A program made the position numbers and the translations under genes. Below the pieces are notes generated by a model. That model was given only the letters and a program-made list of their open reading frames with translations, searched no databases and was not told the origin of the DNA. 11,315 nt of DNA from Gammaproteobacteria bacterium. Its GTDB lineage: Bacteria > Pseudomonadota > Gammaproteobacteria > Pseudomonadales > Azotimanducaceae_A. The stretch is taken from assembly GCA_028819775.1 (NCBI GenBank), contig JAPPKV010000133.1, positions 19,728 through 31,042 on the forward strand. Direction: 5' to 3'. Shown piece after piece: positions 7,879 to 11,315 of this stretch. Numbering within the stretch: the stretch's first letter is position 1; the number at the start of each line of letters is the position of its first letter.

Positions 7879-8340
7879 TTGAGTGGATTCCGGCTCACAG
7901 TCGGATCGGAAGGGGCGTTCAAGCTCACCTTCAGGGAACGATTCGTGTCGGCCTTCGTGGAGGGATTCGACAAGGCGGCCAACGTCTTGGAGCAGATCGT
8001 CGAACACTTAAGAGCCAACGATCCCGACGCGATCCTGTTCGTCTTTGGCGACCACGGCGCGTGGCTGTCTCGAGGTTTCGATTTCGAAGATGATCCTGCT
8101 TTCGTCCTGCAGGATCGCTTCGGAATCCTGGGCGGGGTGTACCCGCGCGACAGGTGCGCCCCGCAGTTGGCCGAGGCGGAGCGGAAGGGCTACATGACAT
8201 CCCTGGACGTGGTGCACGCGATGATCCAATGCCTGGCGGACGGCCAGAGTCCCCTTCTCGAGCCGAGGCGCGACAGGTTCTGGACCGGCGACCTCCCGGA
8301 AGACCATCCGTACGACTACAAGGAGTTGCTGTATGAGTAG
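7879..8340 (+). pseudogene. N-terminally truncated sulfatase/phosphoglycerol-transferase-like fragment
   Basis: An open frame of 153 codons, from a possible TTG at 7879 with GGAG eight bases upstream. It encodes only the C-terminal part of an alkaline-phosphatase-superfamily protein (sulfatase/LTA-synthase type). The helix FRERFVSAFVEGFDKAANVL is followed by NDPDAILFVFGDHGAW. GDHG (Asp58, His59) is the C-terminal metal-binding pair of this fold. The part expected upstream, with the nucleophile and the first metal ligands (usually 200 or more residues), is absent, because the complete PaaK-like gene ends only 31 bp before. I read this as the 3' remnant of a gene that lost its front. The remaining frame is intact with no internal stop and is still coupled to the next gene (8-bp overlap), so a retained C-terminal domain is possible. 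It is probably catalytically dead alone. Confidence 0.68.
8320..8325 (+). promoter_or_regulatory. Shine-Dalgarno AAGGAG of the AYIDPG protein
   Basis: AAGGAG lies seven bases before ATG 8333, inside the end of the sulfatase-like fragment. It firmly supports translation of the small downstream gene although it is only 110 codons long. Confidence 0.75.
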
Positions 8341-8665
8341 ACGCCCGCTCGTGATGCTGTTCTTGGTGGCACTTGGCACAATCGGCGCGTGGCCGCTGGA
8401 TGCCGTTGCCTACCAAGGCGCTGAAGTCACGTCTGCCGCGACCGGGGATGTCGACGTCTTGCGGGCCTACATCGATCCCGGCGTGGCCGGCTTCGTCATC
8501 GTCACGGTGCTGGGGTTCATCTCATCCATCGGATACTGGGCCCGGTCACACATCGCCCGGGCGAAGCGGCGGCTGTTCGGATCCGGCGAGACCACCACGG
8601 ATGTTGGTGCCGAGGACGAGGCCATCGCGGATGGCACTGATGACGGTAAGGAGGAGAATTGCTGA
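8333..8665 (+). CDS. Small membrane protein with signal peptide and AYIDPG motif
   Basis: A 110-aa protein. A hydrophobic leader (about 1-26) ends in AVA-Y, a plausible signal peptidase site. The conserved-looking AYIDPG (45-50) follows and runs straight into a transmembrane helix (about 51-69). A basic RSHIARAKRRLF stretch (71-82) would hold the C-terminus inside, and the tail is acidic (84-109). Short proteins with a Y(I/L)DPG motif before one membrane helix are found beside sulfatase-like transferases in polysaccharide-type loci; this is from memory and not checked here. That matches its 8-bp overlap with the sulfatase-like remnant. It may be a membrane partner of that lost enzyme or a scaffold for the pathway. 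Function is unknown. The ribosome site is strong, and the stop overlaps the next gene by 7 bp. Confidence 0.75.
   Translation: MSRRPLVMLFLVALGTIGAWPLDAVAYQGAEVTSAATGDVDVLRAYIDPGVAGFVIVTVLGFISSIGYWARSHIARAKRRLFGSGETTTDVGAEDEAIADGTDDGKEENC
8648..8656 (+). promoter_or_regulatory. Shine-Dalgarno AAGGAGGAG before a TTG start
   Basis: A near-perfect ribosome site lies just before TTG 8659 and inside the end of the AYIDPG gene. It decides the TTG start, since no in-frame ATG lies nearby and the first in-frame ATG (M52 of the protein) would remove a conserved-looking N-terminal region. Confidence 0.75.
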
Positions 8666-10089
8666 GCGCGGACGGCGGGTCCTTCAAGGACCCGTCGGGG
8701 CGAGTCTACCTGGTCGGGGACGGGACCGACCGGCGGCGGGTGGTACGCGGACTGACGGCAACGACGAACGCGACGGTCGAGCGGTTGCTGGCGGAGCCTT
8801 TCTTCAGGCGCATGCTTGCAGAGGGCGACGTCGCGAACACCCGTGTTCTGTGCCCGGACGACCCGGTCGCCGCTGCCGTCATGGACAGGGGCTGGGCGTT
8901 GGTCTTGGAGCACGAGGCGGTCGACTTCCCGACCTGGCCCTACGAGTGGCCGTTCGGGATGCTCAAGGATGCCGCGCTGCTGCAACTGCACTTGCTGGAA
9001 GAGTGCGTCCGAGCCGGGTGGATTCTCAAGGATGCCACCCCATTCAACATTCAATGGGTCGGCAACAGACCGATCTTCATAGACATTCCCTCGTTTGTCC
9101 CCCGGAAGGACGGCGAATACTGGCAGGGCTACCGGCAGTTCTGCTGCATGTTCCTGATCCCCCTCATGCTCACGGCACATCTGCGCATACCCTTTCAGCC
9201 GCTGCTGCGCTCGTGCCTGGAGGGAATCCCCCCGGAAGTGGCGACGAGGTACTTCCGTGGCCTACAGCGATTCAGGAAAGGCGTGCCTTCTCACGTCTGG
9301 TTTCCGTCAATGGTCGAGGGATGGATGCGGACTCGAGACGGGGCGAGCCGATCGCCCGGTTCGAAACGCCGGCAGTCCGACACATCGCTTCTCGCGTTGC
9401 AGGACGGTCTGGTCCGCCTCGTTAATGGGCTGTCCTATCGCCCGACGGCCCCATCGGAGTGGTCGCATTACCCGGAGACGCACTCCTATGCAGAGAACGA
9501 TCTCGGGCGGAAGAAGGCCTTCGTGGAGAAGCACACCCGGGCGCACCGCCCGCGCCTCCTGTGGGATCTCGGCGCGAACACGGGGACGTACTCGCGCATC
9601 GCCGCGCAGCACGCGGGGATTGTGATCGCGGTGGATGGCGATTATGAAGCGGCGGATGTTCTCTATCGCGAGACCCGCGAAGGTCGTGAGCGGAACATCG
9701 TTCCGCTCATCATGGACCTGGCGAACCCGTCGCCTGGCCAGGGCTGGGCCGGTCGTGAGCGCGCGCCTTTCATCGGGAGGCGAAATCCCGACATGGCGCT
9801 ATGCCTCGCGCTCGTCCATCACCTGCGCGTCTCGGCGAACGTACCGGTCTCGCTATTGGTCGAGTGGCTGCGCAGCCTAGACGCCACCGTCATCGTCGAG
9901 TTCATCGACCGCGACGACGAGATGTTCGCCAGGCTGGCGGAGAACAAACGCGAGGAATACGCGGACTACACTCCGGAGAACTTCCAGTCCGACGTGGACA
10001 AGCACTTCAGCGTCGAGGACAGAATGGGATTAAAGGAAGGCAAGCGGGAGTTGCTCCTGCTGGCACCGAAGCGGGTCAACGTTTCGTGA
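8659..10089 (+). CDS. Two-part protein: kinase-like N-half, class I SAM methyltransferase C-half
   Basis: A 476-aa soluble protein. The C-half is a Rossmann-fold methyltransferase: motif I LLWDLGANTGTYS at 300-312, the acidic strand-2 end IAVDGD (323-328) and PDMALCLALVHHL at 377-389. It resembles methyltransferases annotated near nodulation gene noeA, but the resemblance is general. The N-half holds ILKDATPFNIQW (122-133) followed by RPIFIDIPSF (137-146). The spacing of K-D-x4-N and a later I-D resembles the catalytic loop and metal-binding Asp of kinase-like phosphotransferases (APH/lipopolysaccharide kinase type). This part is an inference from a short motif. Between them, residues 228-245 are Ser/Arg-rich and look like a linker. 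It is the last gene of the plus operon, with a TTG start after a strong ribosome site. The methyl acceptor is unknown; a surface glycan or its lipid carrier is plausible from context. Confidence 0.83.
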   Translation: MLSADGGSFKDPSGRVYLVGDGTDRRRVVRGLTATTNATVERLLAEPFFRRMLAEGDVANTRVLCPDDPVAAAVMDRGWALVLEHEAVDFPTWPYEWPFGMLKDAALLQLHLLEECVRAGWILKDATPFNIQWVGNRPIFIDIPSFVPRKDGEYWQGYRQFCCMFLIPLMLTAHLRIPFQPLLRSCLEGIPPEVATRYFRGLQRFRKGVPSHVWFPSMVEGWMRTRDGASRSPGSKRRQSDTSLLALQDGLVRLVNGLSYRPTAPSEWSHYPETHSYAENDLGRKKAFVEKHTRAHRPRLLWDLGANTGTYSRIAAQHAGIVIAVDGDYEAADVLYRETREGRERNIVPLIMDLANPSPGQGWAGRERAPFIGRRNPDMALCLALVHHLRVSANVPVSLLVEWLRSLDATVIVEFIDRDDEMFARLAENKREEYADYTPENFQSDVDKHFSVEDRMGLKEGKRELLLLAPKRVNVS

Positions 10090-10095
10090 ACGCTG

Positions 10096-10140
10096 CGTAG
10101 GGGCGAGGCCATCGCGCCCGCTAGGGCGCGCCCTCGCCCG
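10096..10140. repeat. Palindromic GC-rich repeat (CGTAGGGG family), possible transcript end
   Basis: Seven bases after the last gene of the plus operon begins CGTAGGGG followed by a nested hairpin. The outer stem is GGGCGAGG (10101-10108) with CCTCGCCC (10132-10139). The inner stem is CGCGCCC (10113-10119) with GGGCGCG (10124-10130) and a GCTA loop. No T-run follows, so it is not a classical intrinsic terminator, but so stable a fold could stop or protect the 3' end of the mRNA. The CGTAGGGG head is shared with the other repeats in this end of the window. Confidence 0.6.
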
Positions 10141-10175
10141 CGCCGGGCGTTCCCAATGCCACGTTCGGAGGGGAC

Positions 10176-10203
10176 CGGGACGGGACAAGCCCGTCCCCTA
10201 CGG
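10176..10203. repeat. 28-bp inverted repeat, left copy, with internal hairpin
   Basis: This stretch is identical over 28 bases to the reverse complement of 11259-11286. Each copy folds alone: GGGACGGG (10177-10184), loop ACAAG, CCCGTCCC (10190-10197). It contains CCCCTACG, the reverse of the CGTAGGGG head seen in the neighbouring repeats. The left copy covers the last two codons' worth of the Uma2 gene end, including its TAG stop (complement of 10198-10200). Confidence 0.85.
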
Positions 10204-10995
10204 TTGCCGCCGCAGCGCCGCCAACTCCGCCTGGACCACCCTGAGCGCTTCGGCGGTCTCCCGCAGCGCTTTGGCGGTTTCGCGGTGGTCCGCCCGCTCG
10301 GCCCGCAGCGCTTCAGCGGGGTCGGGCAGCAAATCGCCGGTCACCGGGTCGCGGAACCGGAAGCCGTCGCCGTGGGCCACTAGGTCGAGGCCCAACACGT
10401 TGCTCCGGAAAGCCCCGTCGGGGAGTGCAGGCACGGGCGCGTAGGCGCCGCCGGGGTCTAGGTGCCAGCCGTTGATTGGGCGCGGCAGCTTGCCGATCGG
10501 GTCGAACAGCCAGAACTCGCGCACGCCGAGCGCTTCGTAAAGGGCCGGCTTCGCCTCTACGTCGCGCCGCCACGTCTTCGGCGAGAGTAGTTCCATGACT
10601 AGGTCCGGCAACGGCTCTTGCCACAGCTTGTAGGACGAGCGCGCGTGGCCGCCGGCGCCGAACGCCACCAGCAGGTCCGGCGCCATGACCGCAGCCGGAT
10701 TGCCGCGCTCGAACAGTAGCCCCATGTCCGCTGCGGCGAAGAAGCCCGCGTGCGCCGCATAGCGGCTCCGCATTGCACTGACCGCGTACGTCCGGAGTTT
10801 CTCGTGGGTGAGGCTTTCCACGGTTGCGCTGTCGCTCTCGGGATGGCCTTCGTCGTCATACCCGACCGGCGGCACCGGCCGGTACAACGCCCGGGCGTGG
10901 CGTTCCGCGAGCGACGGCTGCGGCGCGACGGACGCGAGCGGCGCGGCTGTGGCCGCGTCGGCGGTCAGTACGGGGGGTAGCGGTTCGGTTGCCAT
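10198..10995 (-). CDS. Uma2 family (DUF820) PD-(D/E)XK nuclease-fold protein
   Basis: A 265-aa protein of the Uma2/DUF820 family, a PD-(D/E)XK nuclease fold with no settled cellular role. It is common in Cyanobacteria, Chloroflexota and some other phyla, often in many copies. The core is APDLLVAF (Asp107), DLVMELLSP (Glu135) and DVEAKPALYEALGVREFWLFDP (Asp145, Lys149), the expected metal and catalytic residues. The N-terminal ~30 residues are Ala/Pro-rich. The C-terminus (about 226-263) is a Glu/Arg/Ala-rich coiled coil with repeated ALRETAEALR-like units, as often seen in this family. ATG 10995 was chosen because all longer versions add non-conserved residues. No Shine-Dalgarno site precedes it, but a -10-like box lies six bases away, so the mRNA may be leaderless. 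The stop codon comes from the flanking inverted repeat. It is unrelated to the glycan genes by content. Confidence 0.92.
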   Translation of the reverse strand: MATEPLPPVLTADAATAAPLASVAPQPSLAERHARALYRPVPPVGYDDEGHPESDSATVESLTHEKLRTYAVSAMRSRYAAHAGFFAAADMGLLFERGNPAAVMAPDLLVAFGAGGHARSSYKLWQEPLPDLVMELLSPKTWRRDVEAKPALYEALGVREFWLFDPIGKLPRPINGWHLDPGGAYAPVPALPDGAFRSNVLGLDLVAHGDGFRFRDPVTGDLLPDPAEALRAERADHRETAKALRETAEALRVVQAELAALRRQP

Positions 10996-11258
10996 CGTCG
11001 GAAAATACCACAGGCGTTCCCGGCACGGAGATCGGCGGGCAAGCCTGCCTCGTCGCGCATGCCGGGCGATACCGAAATCGGCCCGGATCCGTGTGCGAGA
11101 TCGCTGAAAATTGCGGGTCGGAGGGGGTGGCTTGGCTTCCTCGAGGCCGCTCGCCGCGCCCGCGAACGTACAGTAATGAACCGATCCGACCGCCGAAGGT
11201 CTGACGATGGACGGGTTGGAGCCAAGGAGGTGGACCCCGTGACCAATACCCGCTTGCC
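10996..11258. other. Non-coding stretch upstream of Uma2 with an orphan ribosome site
   Basis: No convincing gene lies here on either strand. Open frames crossing it are Arg/Pro/Ser-rich and look like shadows. On the plus strand a perfect Shine-Dalgarno AAGGAGGT (11224-11231) stands seven bases before GTG 11239, which opens a frame that runs into the 28-bp repeat after seven codons and then off the window. An AT-rich spot, TACAGTAAT (11168-11176), lies about 60 bp upstream of that GTG and could be part of a promoter. Otherwise I see nothing in this stretch. Confidence 0.5.
11002..11010 (-). promoter_or_regulatory. Extended -10 promoter element for a leaderless Uma2 transcript
   Basis: On the minus strand TGGTATTTT reads as an extended -10 element (TG-N-TATTTT). 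Exactly six bases separate it from ATG 10995, which would place the transcription start on the A of the start codon. This agrees with the absence of a ribosome site. No clear -35 box is visible. Confidence 0.4.
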
Positions 11259-11286
11259 CCGTAGGGGACGGGCTTGTCCCGTCCCG
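11259..11286. repeat. 28-bp inverted repeat, right copy, with internal hairpin
   Basis: This is the perfect reverse complement of 10176-10203. Its internal stem is GGGACGGG (11265-11272), loop CTTGT, CCCGTCCC (11278-11285). Together the two copies bound a 1,111-bp segment that contains only the Uma2 gene and its promoter region. No target-site duplication is evident outside them. Confidence 0.85.
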
Positions 11287-11303
11287 CTGCCGCACGTGCC
11301 ACC

Positions 11304-11315
11304 GCCCCGTAGGGG
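11304..11315 (+). repeat. Start of a further direct copy of the repeat, cut by the window end
   Basis: The last 12 bases, GCCCCGTAGGGG, are identical to 11256-11267, the lead-in of the right repeat copy, 48 bp earlier. The window therefore ends at what looks like the start of another copy in direct orientation, a typical place for an assembly to break. Confidence 0.55.

Noticed and set aside
8373..9425. 350-aa plus-strand frame over the AYIDPG and methyltransferase genes
   Set aside because: It is Arg/Pro/Gly-rich and in a different frame from two genes that have strong ribosome sites and recognisable motifs.
10101..10139. Classical rho-independent terminator after the plus operon
   Set aside because: The hairpin is strong but there is no T-run after either stem, and the repeat-family match explains it better.
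10198..11295. Uma2 start further upstream at 11295
   Set aside because: The extra 100 residues cross the right repeat and are low-complexity and not conserved-looking. The family core and a promoter-like element support ATG 10995.
10096..11315. CRISPR array
   Set aside because: Repeat units are palindromic, of mixed orientation and irregular spacing, and no cas gene is present.

Overview
This is a high-GC bacterial window, about 60-65 % GC by eye. Coding capacity is dense, gene starts are often GTG or TTG, and Shine-Dalgarno sites are good. It looks like the end of a metagenomic or draft contig. The first ~75 bases are homopolymer-rich and probably low-quality sequence, and the last bases fall inside a dispersed repeat. 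No taxonomic marker gene is present. The Uma2 nuclease gene and the short GC-rich palindromic repeats recall genomes such as Chloroflexota and uncultured sponge or soil lineages, but that is only an impression.

Layout. (1) Positions ~41-4783, minus strand: a four-gene glycosyltransferase operon. In transcription order it holds two tandem GT4 glycosyltransferases (3677-4783 and 2535-3641), a multi-spanning GT-C type membrane protein (1054-2529) and a membrane-anchored DPM-like GT2 glycosyltransferase (41-1057). The GT4 pair are equal-length paralogues, 368 aa each, about 75 % identical without a gap. (2) Positions 4784-4888: a 105-bp divergent promoter region with an odd palindrome. (3) Positions 4889-10089, plus strand: a tightly packed operon. 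It holds a DUF362 protein, a PaaK/CapK-type adenylate-forming enzyme, an N-terminally truncated sulfatase/phosphoglycerol-transferase-like remnant, a small secreted or anchored protein with an AYIDPG motif, and a two-part protein joining a kinase-like loop to a class I methyltransferase. (4) Positions 10090-11315: a repeat-rich end. An Uma2-family nuclease gene on the minus strand is bounded by 28-bp perfect inverted repeats, and more fragments of the same repeat family lie at both sides.

How the genes may work together. The minus operon has the parts to build a glycan or glycolipid: cytoplasmic GT4 enzymes, a DPM-like polyprenyl-phosphate sugar synthase, and a GT-C enzyme that could use the lipid-linked sugar outside the membrane. 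The plus operon has tailoring-type genes (adenylation, alkaline-phosphatase-fold transfer, methylation) often seen near surface polysaccharide loci. That the two operons make one surface glycan is inferred from adjacency and divergent layout. No substrate can be read from the sequence. The Uma2 cassette appears unrelated and may be a mobile or repeat-associated insertion.
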